From Variovorax ginsengisoli (lineage in GTDB: Bacteria > Pseudomonadota > Gammaproteobacteria > Burkholderiales > Burkholderiaceae_C): a stretch of DNA of 64,000 nt. Shown here piece after piece: positions 34,284 through 44,037 of this stretch. The DNA is taken from contig NZ_JAUJZH010000008.1 of the NCBI RefSeq assembly GCF_030486595.1, positions 1-64,000 on the forward strand. The letters run 5' to 3'. Positions within the stretch are counted from its first letter, which is position 1. Each line of letters opens with the position of its first letter. The translations under genes and the position numbers were made by a program. The notes beneath the pieces are model-generated. The model made no database searches. It was given only the letters and a program-made list of their open reading frames with translations, and was not told where the DNA came from.

Positions 34284-34829
34284 TCAGCGCAGGGTGCCGT
34301 TCAGGTAGGGCTCGGGGTCCACCGCCACGCCCTGCTTGCGGATCTCGAAGTGCAGCTTCACGCGGTCGGCGTCGCTGTTGCCGATCTCGGCGATCTTCTG
34401 GCCCTGGCGCACCACGTCTTTCTCCTTGACCAGGATGGTCTTGGCGTTGGCGTAGGCGGTCAGGAAGGTGTCGTTGTGCTGGACGATGACCATGTTGCCG
34501 TAGCCCCGCAGTTCGCCGCCCACGTACACGACCCGGCCGTCGGCCGCGGCGACCACCGGGTCGCCCAGGTTGCCCGCGATGTCCATGCCCTTGTTGCGGG
34601 TGCCGTCGAAGCCGGACAGGGTGCGCCCGGGTGCCGGGCGGATGAAGATGGCCTGCGGCTTCGGTGCCGGCGGCGTCGCGGCGGGGGGCGCGGTCTGGCC
34701 CGAGGGCGGCAAGGGGTAGAAGGGCGGGCTCGTGCTCTGCGGCGGGGTCGAACAGGCCGTCAAGGCGGCGATCGCGACGGCGCCGGCCGCGATGGCGGTG
34801 ACGCGAGAGAGGGGGTTCTGGATGTGCAT
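34284..34829 (-). CDS. NlpD-like lipoprotein with degenerate M23 (LytM) domain
   Basis: A 181-residue lipoprotein. Signal peptide with lipobox ALTAC near residue 26, a Pro-rich linker, and a LytM domain from about 62. In active M23 peptidases the first zinc ligand lies in HxxxD; here the motif reads RNKGMDIAG, as in E. coli NlpD, so the protease is probably inactive. HFEIR near the C-terminus is kept. Such proteins activate amidases during cell separation. Unlike NlpD it has no LysM domain and is much shorter. It ends a minus-strand run with an ABC exporter, CreA, NUDIX and FAH genes. Confidence 0.82.
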   Translation of the reverse strand: MHIQNPLSRVTAIAAGAVAIAALTACSTPPQSTSPPFYPLPPSGQTAPPAATPPAPKPQAIFIRPAPGRTLSGFDGTRNKGMDIAGNLGDPVVAAADGRVVYVGGELRGYGNMVIVQHNDTFLTAYANAKTILVKEKDVVRQGQKIAEIGNSDADRVKLHFEIRKQGVAVDPEPYLNGTLR

Positions 34830-34887
34830 GGCTTGATGGAACGTGATCGCGGCGAAGGGTTCCCTGGCGCGTGGCCGGACCGTAGTT

Positions 34888-36672
34888 TTAGCATGCGGCG
34901 GCCGGGGCAGGTGCGACCATGCGTTGCAGCAGCGGCTGGCGCGCCAGGACCGCTGCGCGCGGGCCGGCGTCGACCACCTTGCCGGCCTCCATGAGCACCA
35001 CCGTGTCGAAGCGCTCCAGCAGGCTGAGGCGGTGGATCGACGCGATCATGCAGGCGTCGGGAAAAGCGGCTGCGATGCGTTCGAGCACCCGTGCTTCGGT
35101 GGCCGCGTCGAGCGCGCTGGTCGGCTCGTCGAGCAGCAGCAGGGAACTGCCCCGGGCCGCCAGCACGCCGCGCGCGAGGCACAGGCGCTGGCGCTGGCCG
35201 CCCGACAGGTTGAAGCCGCGCTCCGACAGCGGCGTGTCGAGGTCGCCGTGCGTGGCCTGCAGCACCTCGTCGAAGGTGCTGGCGTGCATCGCCGCGCGCA
35301 GCGCGTCGTCGCTCGCCGGCTGGCCGAAGCCGAGGTTCTCGCGCACGCTGGCCTCGAACACCTCGGTCTCCTGCGGGATCAGCGTCGCCAGGCTGCGCAG
35401 CCGCGGCCATGGCTGCGGCTGGCCGTCGATCGCCAGCGTGCCCTGCTGCGGCGCATAGAGGCCGGCCAGCACCCGCAGCAGCGTGCTCTTGCCGCCGCCG
35501 CTCGGGCCGACCAGCGCGATGCGCCGGCCGCGGCCGAGTGCCAGCGAGACGTCGTGCAGCCCGCTGCGCGCGGGCTCTGCCGTGGCTGCCGGCGCGCCAC
35601 GCGGGTCGTAGCGCCAGACCAGGTGCTCGACCGCGATCGTGCGCCAGGCGGCGTCGTGGTCGATGGCTTCCTCGGCCAGGTCCCGCACCCGCGAGGGCGC
35701 CTGCCAGATCGGTGCGGCACTGGTGTAGTCGGTGTGCATGCGGGCGAAGAACTGGAAGTTGGCGGCCATCGAGGAGACCACGCTCGCGGCCTGCTGGGCG
35801 TATTGGTAGATCATGAACACCCCGCCCAGCAGCACCGCCTGGCCCGGTGCCCGCGACTGCCAGACGTAGACCACCACCAGCCCCCAGGTCAGCGCCAGGC
35901 CGAGGATGTCGACCGCGAACCACTTGCCTTCGTTGAGCACCACGGTGCGCTTCAGCGGCACCGAGATCGCGGCCATGCGCCGGCCCAGCAGCAGGCGCGA
36001 TGCGGCCGACAGGCGCAGGCCGATCACGGTCGAGGCGTTGCCGAGGAAGTCGAGCAGGGCGGCCACGTAGCGGCGGTCGGCGTCGTTCTCGGCGCGGGCC
36101 AGCCGCATCAGCGCTTGGTCGAAACGCAGCACCAGGATGGCGATCACCACGTAGCCGGTGATGGCGATCGCGCCGCTGGCGCGCGACAACAGGGTCAGGG
36201 CCACCAGCGGCCCGATGAAGTTGACGATGTTCGTGAGGTAGACGAACTGGTTCTGCGCGAAGTCCGACAGGGCCTTGCTGGCCTGGTGCACGCGGTGCTG
36301 CATCTCGCCCGAATGGTGGCCGTCCTGCCAGGCCAGCGGGGCGGCGGCGATCCGGGCATAGAGCGTGTCGGCCAGGCGTTCGCGGACCCGCAGGCCGACG
36401 TTGCGTTCGAGGATCCGGCCCGGCCCGTGCACCAGCCAGGAGGCGACGTAGACCGCCGTCAGCGCCCCGATCCAGCGGCCGGAGCCAGCGAAGTCGCCGG
36501 TCTGCAGCGCGTTGATGGCCTGCGCCGCCAGCCAGGGCATCGTGAGCCGCAGCAGTTGCGAGCCGGTCAGCAGCGCGGTCGCGGCCAGCAGTTGCGGCCG
36601 GGCACCCTCGGCGTAGTGCCAGAGCGCACCGTAGAGGGCGCGAATGGCATTGCCGGGGGCGTTGTCGCTCAT
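34888..36672 (-). CDS. ABC exporter, fused permease and ATPase
   Basis: A 594-residue half-transporter. Six predicted membrane helices occupy about 25-330, followed by an ATP-binding domain (~360-590) with Walker A VGPSGGGKST, Q-loop LIPQETEVFE, signature LSGGQRQRL and Walker B LLLLDEPTSALD. It would function as a homodimer in lipid, peptide or drug export. The substrate cannot be told from sequence. The nucleotide-binding residues are intact. It lies 16 bases downstream of creA on the same strand. Confidence 0.88.
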   Translation of the reverse strand: MSDNAPGNAIRALYGALWHYAEGARPQLLAATALLTGSQLLRLTMPWLAAQAINALQTGDFAGSGRWIGALTAVYVASWLVHGPGRILERNVGLRVRERLADTLYARIAAAPLAWQDGHHSGEMQHRVHQASKALSDFAQNQFVYLTNIVNFIGPLVALTLLSRASGAIAITGYVVIAILVLRFDQALMRLARAENDADRRYVAALLDFLGNASTVIGLRLSAASRLLLGRRMAAISVPLKRTVVLNEGKWFAVDILGLALTWGLVVVYVWQSRAPGQAVLLGGVFMIYQYAQQAASVVSSMAANFQFFARMHTDYTSAAPIWQAPSRVRDLAEEAIDHDAAWRTIAVEHLVWRYDPRGAPAATAEPARSGLHDVSLALGRGRRIALVGPSGGGKSTLLRVLAGLYAPQQGTLAIDGQPQPWPRLRSLATLIPQETEVFEASVRENLGFGQPASDDALRAAMHASTFDEVLQATHGDLDTPLSERGFNLSGGQRQRLCLARGVLAARGSSLLLLDEPTSALDAATEARVLERIAAAFPDACMIASIHRLSLLERFDTVVLMEAGKVVDAGPRAAVLARQPLLQRMVAPAPAAAC

Positions 36673-36688
36673 CCGCCGGCGCCTCGCA

Positions 36689-37174
36689 CTACTTCATCGG
36701 GATCGGCGTTGCCCGGTCGATGGCCACCGCGGTGACGCTGTTCTTCGGCGAGCCATCGACCAGCAGGTCGGAATAGGTCAGGTAGACCAGCGTGTTGCGC
36801 TTGCTGTCGACCAGCCGCACCACGCGCAGCCGCTTGAACAGGATCGACAGCCGCTCGCTGTAGACCTCCTCGCGCTTGGGCAGCGGCTGCGTCACGCTCA
36901 CCGGGCCCACCTGCCGGCAGGCGATCGAGGCCTCGGACTTGTCCTCGGCCAGGCCGAGCGCGCCGGAGACGCCACCGGTCTTGGCGCGCGAGACATAGCA
37001 GGTCACGCCGTTGACCTTGGGGTCGTCGTAGGCCTCGACCACGATCTTGTGGTCGGGGCCGATGAGCTTGAAGGCGGTGTCGACCTCGCCCACCGGCTCC
37101 GCCGGAGCGCGCGCCGCCGCCGTCATCGCCAGGCCGAGCAGCAGGGCCGGCATCCAGCCGCGGCGCGTCGTCAT
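36689..37174 (-). CDS. creA: CreA family periplasmic protein
   Basis: A 161-residue exported protein with a signal peptide (about 1-26). CreA-family phrases are [46 protein letters not shown] and [24 protein letters not shown]. Two cysteines could pair. The family's role is unknown despite its name from the E. coli cre locus. The start at 37174 forms an ATGA overlap with the NUDIX gene stop; a much longer upstream frame only overlaps that gene. Confidence 0.88.
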   Translation of the reverse strand: MTTRRGWMPALLLGLAMTAAARAPAEPVGEVDTAFKLIGPDHKIVVEAYDDPKVNGVTCYVSRAKTGGVSGALGLAEDKSEASIACRQVGPVSVTQPLPKREEVYSERLSILFKRLRVVRLVDSKRNTLVYLTYSDLLVDGSPKNSVTAVAIDRATPIPMK

Positions 37175-37722
37175 GCGATGTCCACCGTGTGGACGCGATC
37201 GAAGCTGCCCCGGCGGCGGTCCTCGAAGTAGCGCTGAAGCGCCTCGCGCACGGTGCGGAAGGCGATCTCCTCCCACGGGATCTCTTCTTCGGTGAAGAGC
37301 CGGGCCTCGATGGTCTCGTGGCCCGGGTCGAAGCGCTCGCTCAGCAGCCGCGCCCGATAGAACAGGTGGACCTGGCCGACCCGCACCACGCTCATCACGG
37401 CGAACAGGCCCTCCATCTCGTACTCGGCGCCGGCTTCTTCGTCGGTCTCGCGCGCCGCCCCCTGTTCGGTGGTCTCGCCGAGTTCCATGAAGCCGGCCGG
37501 CAGGGTCCACTTGCCCCAGCGCGGCTCGATGTTGCGCTTGCACAGCAGCACCCGATCGCCGAGGACCGGGATCGTGCCGACCACGTTGAGCGGGTTCTCG
37601 TAGTGGACCGTGCTGCAGGCCGGGCAGATCGCGCGCTCCTTGGTGTCGCCATCGTCCGGCAGACGGTAGACGACGGCGGTGCCGCAGTTCTTGCAGTGCT
37701 TGATGGGGACGCGCAGGATCAT
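37171..37722 (-). CDS. NUDIX hydrolase with N-terminal zinc ribbon
   Basis: A 183-residue protein. Residues 10-40 form a zinc ribbon (CKNCG...CPACS). The Nudix box [22 protein letters not shown] lies around 77-98 with all catalytic glutamates. This layout is common in NUDIX proteins of proteobacteria that hydrolyse NADH-, ADP-ribose- or FAD-like compounds; the substrate is not determined by the motif. It starts 8 bases after the FAH gene stop and overlaps creA, so the four to five genes here are probably one transcript. Confidence 0.88.
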   Translation of the reverse strand: MILRVPIKHCKNCGTAVVYRLPDDGDTKERAICPACSTVHYENPLNVVGTIPVLGDRVLLCKRNIEPRWGKWTLPAGFMELGETTEQGAARETDEEAGAEYEMEGLFAVMSVVRVGQVHLFYRARLLSERFDPGHETIEARLFTEEEIPWEEIAFRTVREALQRYFEDRRRGSFDRVHTVDIA

Positions 37723-37730
37723 GGGCGTGG

Positions 37731-38432
37731 CTAGACGATCTGGACGGTCAGCGACGGCAGGCCGGTGATCTCGCCGACCAGCGTATCGCCGGCGACCACC
37801 GCCGCCACGCCCTCGGGCGTGCCGGTGAAGATCAGGTCGCCGGGCTGCAGTTCCCAGGCCGCCGACAGGTGTTCGATGGTCTCGGCCAGGTTCCAGATCA
37901 GCTTGCTCACGTTGCTGCGCTGGCGGTCGGTGCCGCCGACCTGCACCGAGATCTCGGCGTGCTCGATGTCGCCGGCCTGGGCCGCCGGCACGATCGGGCC
38001 GATCGGCGCGCTCTGCTCGAAGCTCTTGCCGATGTCCCAGGGCCGGCCCTGCTTCTTCATGTCGTTCTGCAGGTCGCGGCGCGTCATGTCGAGGCCGACG
38101 GCATAGCCGTAGATGTGCTTCATCGCGTCGGCGGCGGCGATGTTCCGGCCGCCGGTGCCGATGGCCGCGACCAGCTCGATCTCGTGGTGCAGGTTCTTGG
38201 TCAGCGTGGGGTAGTCCATGCGGCCGGTCGCACCGGCGTCGACCACCACCACGGCATCGGCCGGCTTCATGAAGAAGAAGGGCGGTTCGCGCCCGGTGAA
38301 ACCCATTTCCTTGGCATGCTCTTCGTAGTTGCGGCCGACGCAGTAGATGCGGTGGACCGGAAAACGCGCGGCCTGGCCGACCACCGGGATCGACACGACC
38401 GGATGGGGGGTGAAAACAAACTCGGCAGTCAT
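37731..38432 (-). CDS. nagK: Fumarylacetoacetate hydrolase family protein, likely fumarylpyruvate hydrolase
   Basis: A 233-residue FAH-family enzyme. Landmarks are [41 protein letters not shown] with metal-binding glutamates, [14 protein letters not shown] and a C-terminal [11 protein letters not shown]. The length and motifs fit the gentisate-pathway enzyme that splits fumarylpyruvate into fumarate and pyruvate. The divergent neighbour is a zeta-class GST of the maleylpyruvate/maleylacetoacetate isomerase type, which would supply its substrate. No gentisate dioxygenase gene is in the window. Homologues with oxaloacetate-decarboxylase activity exist, so the exact substrate is inferred from context. 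Confidence 0.82.
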   Translation of the reverse strand: MTAEFVFTPHPVVSIPVVGQAARFPVHRIYCVGRNYEEHAKEMGFTGREPPFFFMKPADAVVVVDAGATGRMDYPTLTKNLHHEIELVAAIGTGGRNIAAADAMKHIYGYAVGLDMTRRDLQNDMKKQGRPWDIGKSFEQSAPIGPIVPAAQAGDIEHAEISVQVGGTDRQRSNVSKLIWNLAETIEHLSAAWELQPGDLIFTGTPEGVAAVVAGDTLVGEITGLPSLTVQIV

Positions 38433-38533
38433 GGGGAAAGCGTCCTTTTTCAGCGAAACGGGAAGTGTGCCAGAGGGCAGCGCCGGTTGTCCGCGGTGGG
38501 ACTGGGGGCAGGCGGCACGGCTATGCTTGCCGG

Positions 38534-39175
38534 ATGATGAAGCTGCACAACTATTTCCGCTCCTCCGCGTCCTTCCGGGTGCGCATCGCGCTGAACCTCA
38601 AGGGCCTCGACTACGAGTACATCCCGGTGCACATCGCTCGCGGCGAGCACAAGACCGGCCCGTTCGCGGCGATCTCGCCCGACATGCTGGTGCCCCTGCT
38701 CGAGGACGACGGCGAGCGCTTCACGCAGTCGATGGCGATCATCGAATACCTGGACGAAATCCAGCCCGAGCCGCCGCTGCTGCCGCACGACCCGGTCGGC
38801 CGGGCCCGCGTCCGGGCGCTGTCGGAGTCGATCGCCTGCGAGATCCATCCGCTCAACAACCTGCGCGTGCTCAAGTACCTGGTGCGCGAACTCAAGCTCG
38901 ACGACGACGCCAAGAACGGCTGGTACCGCCACTGGGTGCGCGAAGGCATGCTGGCCTTCGAGCGCCAGCTGGCCCTGCACCCCGCGAGCACGTACTGCTT
39001 CGGCGACGCCCCCACCATGGCCGACTGCTGCCTGGTGCCGCAGGTCTTCAACGGCCAGCGCTTCGACTGCGACTTCAGCGGCCTGCCGCGCACCATGGCG
39101 GCCTTCGAGGCCTGCATGCAGCTCGATGCCTTCCAGCGGGCCCAGCCTTCGCGCTGTCCCGACGCCGAAGCGTGA
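38534..39175 (+). CDS. maiA: Maleylacetoacetate/maleylpyruvate isomerase (zeta-class GST)
   Basis: A 213-residue glutathione S-transferase. The N-terminal thioredoxin-like half has the zeta signature SSASFRVRIALNLKGL, with the serine that activates glutathione, and later FTQSMAIIEYLDE. The all-helical half contains CEIHPLNNLRVLKYL and PTMADCCLVPQVFN. It isomerises maleyl to fumaryl compounds in tyrosine/homogentisate or gentisate breakdown. Divergent pairing with a fumarylpyruvate hydrolase favours the gentisate route. A second ATG three bases on is an alternative start. Confidence 0.87.
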   Translation: MMKLHNYFRSSASFRVRIALNLKGLDYEYIPVHIARGEHKTGPFAAISPDMLVPLLEDDGERFTQSMAIIEYLDEIQPEPPLLPHDPVGRARVRALSESIACEIHPLNNLRVLKYLVRELKLDDDAKNGWYRHWVREGMLAFERQLALHPASTYCFGDAPTMADCCLVPQVFNGQRFDCDFSGLPRTMAAFEACMQLDAFQRAQPSRCPDAEA

Positions 39176-39177
39176 GC

Positions 39178-39927
39178 ATGTCCGACTGGCTGGTGCCCGA
39201 CTGGCCGCTGCCCGCCGGCGTGCGGGCGCTCTGCAGCACGCGCGAGGGCGGGGTCTCGGCGGGTGCCTGCCAGAGCCTCAACCTGGGCGACCATGTCGGC
39301 GACGACCCGGCCAGCGTGCGGACCAACCGGGCCCGGCTCGAAGCAGCGCTCGGCGCGCACCCGGTGTTCCTGCAGCAGGTGCACGGTACCGAGTTGCTGG
39401 CGCTCGACAGCCGGACGGCCGACGGCGCTGCCGCCGACGCCTGCACCACGGTCGAGCCCGGCGTCGCCTGCACGGTCATGGTCGCCGACTGCCTGCCGGT
39501 GCTGTTCACCGATATGGCAGGCCGGCGCGTGGCGGCCGCGCATGCGGGCTGGCGCGGACTGGCCGCGGGCGTGCTCGAACGGACGGTTGCCGCCTTCGAG
39601 GGCGAGGGCGGCGCGCCGGCGCTCATGGCCTGGCTCGGGCCTTGCATCGGCCCGGACGCCTTCGAGGTCGGCGATGAAGTGCGCGCGGCCTTCGTCGCCG
39701 GTTCACCGGCGGCGAGCCGGTGCTTCCGCCCCGCCGGAACCCCGGGCAAGTGGATGGCCGACCTGGTCGGCCTGGCGCGCCAGCGGCTGCAGGCTGCCGG
39801 CGTCGCGCGGCTTCATGGCAACGACGGCAGCGAAGCCTGGTGCACGGTGCACAACCCGTTACGTTTTTTCTCGCACCGGCGCGACGGGGCCAGCGGTCGC
39901 TTCGCCGCCTGCATCTGGCGCCTCTGA
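39178..39927 (+). CDS. pgeF: Peptidoglycan editing factor PgeF (YfiH, laccase-domain protein)
   Basis: A 249-residue protein of the Cu-oxidase_4 (YfiH) family. Metal ligands are visible in QQVHGTEL, VADCLPVLF and AAAHAGWRGLAAGV, followed by WLGPCIGPDAFEVG and a C-terminal TVHNPLRFFSHRRDG. In E. coli PgeF removes misincorporated serine from peptidoglycan precursors; other members show polyphenol-oxidase or purine-nucleoside activity. It starts 2 bases after the maiA stop (GTG at 39172 would overlap) and is probably co-transcribed with it. Confidence 0.9.
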   Translation: MSDWLVPDWPLPAGVRALCSTREGGVSAGACQSLNLGDHVGDDPASVRTNRARLEAALGAHPVFLQQVHGTELLALDSRTADGAAADACTTVEPGVACTVMVADCLPVLFTDMAGRRVAAAHAGWRGLAAGVLERTVAAFEGEGGAPALMAWLGPCIGPDAFEVGDEVRAAFVAGSPAASRCFRPAGTPGKWMADLVGLARQRLQAAGVARLHGNDGSEAWCTVHNPLRFFSHRRDGASGRFAACIWRL

Positions 39928-40167
39928 ATGGCCCCTGGCTGCCTGCGCGTGCGCTCGTACGGCAGCCTCGCGCTCGGCCGCCTCGCGGGCCTTGAGCGCC
40001 CTGCGGCGGGCCGGCGTGGACATCAGGTAAACCACCAGTGCCACTGGCAAAAGGCCGTAGAGTACAAAGGTAACGATCGCGCCGAGCACGGTGCCGGTGG
40101 TGTTGGTGGCTTCCGCAATGGCCATCATCAGGGCCACGTAGAGCCAGGCGATCACGACGAGGTGCAT
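39859..40167 (-). CDS. Small two-span membrane protein
   Basis: A 102-residue protein with two hydrophobic segments (about 3-20 and 25-47) and a charged cytoplasmic tail rich in Arg/Ala/Glu (RRRALKAREAAEREAAVRAH). I do not recognise it, though similar short proteins are often found near PHB genes in this group. Its 3' end overlaps the 3' end of pgeF by about 69 bases on the opposite strand, and it is divergent from phaC. Confidence 0.65.
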   Translation of the reverse strand: MHLVVIAWLYVALMMAIAEATNTTGTVLGAIVTFVLYGLLPVALVVYLMSTPARRRALKAREAAEREAAVRAHAQAARGHSEAPDAGGEATAGPVAPVREKT

Positions 40168-40270
40168 AGATGATGTTTTCAGGCAGGTATGGCGGGCCGC
40201 GCTGGTGGGGCCCTGGCGAATACAGCATACTCAAAACCCGTATGCACGAGGCGAGGCAGAAGGAGACATC

Positions 40271-42001
40271 ATGAAACACGCACAGGCCACCGGGGCCGAG
40301 ACTTTCGCGCCCTTCCAGCAGGCGCTCACGCAGGGGTGGGAGAAAGCCCTCGAGTCCTTCCAGTCGCTCGGTGCCCAGGGAACGGCCTCGGCCGGCGCCC
40401 CCTGGAGCCAGATGCCCAAGCTGTCGTTCTCGGGCGAGAAGCTGCGCCAGCTGCAGGAGCAGTACGTCAGCGAAGCCAGCGCGCTCTGGCAGAACGGCTT
40501 CGCGGCGCAGGCCGGCGCCGACAAGCGCTTCGCCGGCGCGGCCTGGGGCGGCAATCCGGTCTCGTCTTTCTCGGCCGCCATCTACCTGCTGAACGCCCGC
40601 ACTCTCATGGGCATGGCGGATGCAGTCGAAGCCGACGCCAAGACCCGTTCGCGCCTTCGCTTCGCGGTCGAGCAATGGATGGCGGCTTCGGCGCCGAGCA
40701 ACTACCTGGCCTTCAACGCCGAAGCCCAGAAGAAGGCGCTCGAGACCCAGGGCGAGAGCATCGCCAAGGGCATCCAGAACCTGCTCCACGACCTGCAGCA
40801 GGGCCATGTCAGCATGACCGACGAAAGCGCCTTCGAGGTCGGCCGAAATGTGGGCACCACCGAAGGCGCGGTGGTGTTCGAGAACGACCTGTTCCAGCTG
40901 CTCGAGTACAAGCCGCTGACCGCCAAGGTCTACGAGCGGCCGCTGCTGCTGGTGCCGCCGTGCATCAACAAGTTCTACATCCTCGATCTGCAGCCCGAGA
41001 ATTCGCTGATCCGCTATGCGGTCGAGCAGGGCCACCGCGTCTTCGTCGTGAGCTGGCGCAACCCCGATGCGTCCATGGCGCACTACACCTGGGACCAGTA
41101 CATCGAGGACGCCGCCATCAAGGCGATCCATGTCACCCAGGAGATCACCGGCCAGGACAAGCCGGGCGGCAAGATCGACACCCTCGGCTTCTGCGTCGGG
41201 GGCACCATCCTGAGCACCGCGCTGGCCGTGCTGGCGGCGCGCGGCGAGCAGCCGGCGGCCTCGGTCACCTTGCTGACCACCTTGCTCAACTTCACCGACA
41301 CCGGGGTGCTCGACATCTTCATCGACGAGCACTTCGTCAAGTTCCGCGAAATGCAGATGGGGCAGGGCGGGCTGCTGCAGGGCGGCGAGCTGGCGTCCAC
41401 CTTCAGCTTCCTGCGGCCCAACGACCTGGTCTGGAACTACGTGGTGGGCAACTACCTGAAGGGCGAGACGCCTCCGCCCTTCGACCTGCTCTACTGGAAC
41501 AGCGACGCCACCAACCTGCCGGGCCCGATGTACTGCTGGTATCTCCGCAACACCTATCACGAGAACAAGCTCGCCGTGCCGGGCGCGCTCACCGTGGCGG
41601 GCGAGCAGGTCGACCTCGGGGCCATCGAGGCGCCGGTCTACATCTATGGCTCGCGCGAGGACCACATCGTGCCGATCGGCGGCGCCTATGCCTCGACCCA
41701 GGTGCTCAAGGGCAAGAAGCGCTTCGTCATGGGCGCTTCCGGCCATATCGCCGGCGTGATCAATCCGCCGGCGAAGAAAAAGCGCAGCCACTGGACCCGC
41801 GCCGACGGCAAGCTGCCGGCGACGCAGGCCGAATGGCTGGCCGGCGCGACCGAGCATCCCGGCAGCTGGTGGACCGACTGGTCCGACTGGCTGAAGACCC
41901 ACGCGGGCAAGCAGATCGCTGCCCCCAAGGCTTATGGCAAAGGCAGCGCCTACAAGGCGAGCGAGCCGGCGCCGGGCCGCTATGTCAAGGCGAAAGCCTG
42001 A
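40271..42001 (+). CDS. phaC: Class I poly(3-hydroxyalkanoate) synthase PhaC
   Basis: A 576-residue PHA synthase. The N-terminal domain (~1-190) precedes the alpha/beta-hydrolase core. The active-site box is GFCVGGTILS with the nucleophilic cysteine; the acid and histidine lie in YGSREDHIVP and GASGHIAGVIN. Conserved NKFYILDLQPENSL and VFVVSWRNPD segments are present. Length fits class I (short-chain) synthases, which polymerise 3-hydroxybutyryl-CoA. ATG 40271 has AGGAG at 40261. phaA follows in 46 bases, and phaB lies about 7 kb downstream. Confidence 0.95.
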   Translation: MKHAQATGAETFAPFQQALTQGWEKALESFQSLGAQGTASAGAPWSQMPKLSFSGEKLRQLQEQYVSEASALWQNGFAAQAGADKRFAGAAWGGNPVSSFSAAIYLLNARTLMGMADAVEADAKTRSRLRFAVEQWMAASAPSNYLAFNAEAQKKALETQGESIAKGIQNLLHDLQQGHVSMTDESAFEVGRNVGTTEGAVVFENDLFQLLEYKPLTAKVYERPLLLVPPCINKFYILDLQPENSLIRYAVEQGHRVFVVSWRNPDASMAHYTWDQYIEDAAIKAIHVTQEITGQDKPGGKIDTLGFCVGGTILSTALAVLAARGEQPAASVTLLTTLLNFTDTGVLDIFIDEHFVKFREMQMGQGGLLQGGELASTFSFLRPNDLVWNYVVGNYLKGETPPPFDLLYWNSDATNLPGPMYCWYLRNTYHENKLAVPGALTVAGEQVDLGAIEAPVYIYGSREDHIVPIGGAYASTQVLKGKKRFVMGASGHIAGVINPPAKKKRSHWTRADGKLPATQAEWLAGATEHPGSWWTDWSDWLKTHAGKQIAAPKAYGKGSAYKASEPAPGRYVKAKA

Positions 42002-42047
42002 GCTTCACTTTTTCCGTCATTTCAATCCACGCATCGGAGAGCACACC

Positions 42048-43226
42048 ATGGAAGACATCGTCATCGTTTCAGCCGCACGTACCGCCGTGGGCAAGTTCGG
42101 CGGATCGCTGGGCAGCATCCCGGCCACCGAACTCGGTGCCATCGTGATCAAGGAATTGCTGGCGCGCGCCAAGGTCGGCAGCGACCAGATCGGCGAAGTC
42201 ATCATGGGCCAGGTGCTGACCGCGGGCAGCGGCCAGAATCCGGCGCGTCAGGCGCTGCTCAAGAGCGGCATCGCCAAGGAGACGCCGGCGCTGACCATCA
42301 ACGCCGTCTGCGGCTCGGGCCTCAAGGCCGTGATGCTGGCGGCGCAGGCCGTTGCCACGGGCGACAGCGAGATCGTGATCGCCGGCGGCCAGGAGAGCAT
42401 GAGCATGGCGCCGCACGTGCTGCCGAACTCGCGCAACGGCCAGCGCATGGGCGACTGGAAGCTTGTCGACTCGATGATCATCGACGGCCTGTGGGACGTC
42501 TACAACCAGTACCACATGGGCATCACGGCCGAGAACGTGGCCAAGAAGTACGACATCAGCCGTGCCGCGCAGGACGAGCTCGCGCTCGGCAGCCAGACCA
42601 AGGCCGCGGCGGCGCAGGACGCCGGCAAGTTCAAGGACGAGATCGTCGCCGTCAACATTCCGCAGAAGAAGGGCGACCCGATCGTCTTCGACAAGGACGA
42701 GTTCATCAACCGCAAGAGCACCGCCGAGGTCCTGGCTGCGCTGCGCCCGGCCTTCGACAAGGCCGGCGGCGTGACGGCCGGCAATGCCTCGGGCCTGAAC
42801 GACGGCGCCGCCGCCGTGATGGTCATGACCGCCAAGAAGGCCGCCGCGCTGGGCCTGAAGCCGCTCGGACGCATCGCCAGCTATGCCAGCACCGGCCTCG
42901 ACCCGGCCTTCATGGGCATGGGCCCGGTGCCGGCGTCGCAGAAGGCGCTGCAGCGCGCCGGCTGGAAGCCGCAGGACCTCGACGTGCTCGAGATCAACGA
43001 GGCCTTCGCGGCCCAGGCCTGCGCGGTGAACCGCGAGATGGGCTGGGACATCAACAAGGTCAACGTGAACGGCGGCGCGATCGCCATCGGCCACCCGATC
43101 GGCGCGTCCGGCTGCCGCATCCTGGTGACGCTGCTGCACGAGATGCAGCGGCAGAACGCCAAGAAGGGCATCGCCTCGCTGTGCATCGGCGGCGGCATGG
43201 GCGTGGCCCTGACGATCGAGCGCTGA
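42048..43226 (+). CDS. phaA: Acetyl-CoA acetyltransferase (beta-ketothiolase) PhaA
   Basis: A 392-residue biosynthetic thiolase. The acylated cysteine is in NAVCGSGLKAV (about residue 88), the histidine in AIGHPIGASG and the second cysteine in ASLCIGGGMG near the C-terminus. It condenses two acetyl-CoA to acetoacetyl-CoA, the first step of PHB synthesis. It follows phaC closely on the same strand, as in Cupriavidus-type pha clusters. Confidence 0.95.
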   Translation: MEDIVIVSAARTAVGKFGGSLGSIPATELGAIVIKELLARAKVGSDQIGEVIMGQVLTAGSGQNPARQALLKSGIAKETPALTINAVCGSGLKAVMLAAQAVATGDSEIVIAGGQESMSMAPHVLPNSRNGQRMGDWKLVDSMIIDGLWDVYNQYHMGITAENVAKKYDISRAAQDELALGSQTKAAAAQDAGKFKDEIVAVNIPQKKGDPIVFDKDEFINRKSTAEVLAALRPAFDKAGGVTAGNASGLNDGAAAVMVMTAKKAAALGLKPLGRIASYASTGLDPAFMGMGPVPASQKALQRAGWKPQDLDVLEINEAFAAQACAVNREMGWDINKVNVNGGAIAIGHPIGASGCRILVTLLHEMQRQNAKKGIASLCIGGGMGVALTIER

Positions 43227-43231
43227 GCGTC

Positions 43232-43909
43232 TTGGACGACGCGCAGCTCTTTCGCCAGATCCGCGACGAGCTGTTCGTCGCCGCGGTGGGCGACGTGCTG
43301 GACACCATGGGTTTCCAGCACCAGTTCCTGCCGGCCGGCATTGCGCCGCTCGAGAAATCGATGCGCATCGTCGGCCGTGCCATGCCGGTGCTCGAGGCCG
43401 ATGTCGTCAACGACGGCACGCGCTCGGCCGGGCCCCTGTCGGGCAAGCCCTTCGGCCTGATGCTGGAGGCGCTCGACGACCTGAAGCCGGGCGAGATCTA
43501 CATCGCCACCGGGGCCTCGCTGCGCTATGCCCTGTGGGGCGGCTTGATGTCGACCCGGGCGCAGCACCTGAAGGCGGCGGGCGCGATCCTCGACGGCTAC
43601 GTGCGGGACGCCGGCGAGATCGAGCGGCTCGGCTTCGACGTCTTCTGCCGCGGCACCTATGCGCAGGACCAGGGCGTGCGCGGCCAGGTCATCGACTACC
43701 GCTGCACGATCGAGATCGAGGGCGTGCGGATCGCGCCCGGCGACCTGCTGTTCGGCGACCGCGAGGGCGTGCTGGTGATCCCGCGCGCGGTCGAGCGCGA
43801 GGCGGTGGCCAAGGCCCTGGACAAGGTCCGCACCGAGAACAAGGTGGCCGATGCGATCCGCGGCGGCATGAGCGCCTGCGAGGCGCTGGCGACTTTCGGC
43901 GTGATGTGA
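43232..43909 (+). CDS. RraA-like / HMG-aldolase family protein
   Basis: A 225-residue protein of the RraA-like superfamily from TTG 43232. Family phrases are VAAVGDVLDTMG, GRAMPVLEADVVND, GLMSTRAQHLKAAGAILDGYVRDAGEI and PGDLLFGDREGVLVIP, the last including the metal-binding Asp region. Members include class II 4-hydroxy-4-methyl-2-oxoglutarate/oxaloacetate aldolases and RNase E inhibitors; the longer size and context favour an enzyme. It starts 5 bases after phaA. The only in-frame initiator near that point is TTG, which sets the start. The link to PHB metabolism is positional only. Confidence 0.8.
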   Translation: MDDAQLFRQIRDELFVAAVGDVLDTMGFQHQFLPAGIAPLEKSMRIVGRAMPVLEADVVNDGTRSAGPLSGKPFGLMLEALDDLKPGEIYIATGASLRYALWGGLMSTRAQHLKAAGAILDGYVRDAGEIERLGFDVFCRGTYAQDQGVRGQVIDYRCTIEIEGVRIAPGDLLFGDREGVLVIPRAVEREAVAKALDKVRTENKVADAIRGGMSACEALATFGVM

Positions 43910-44037
43910 GCGCCGGGCAGGGTGCGATCTGCGCATTCCTGCACAGGGTTTCCGAAAACCGAAGCCCGCCTTCCGAATTCGCCGATTGCGCGATCCCGGC
44001 GCAGCGTCGACCATGCCCGTTCCACTCGGGAGACAAC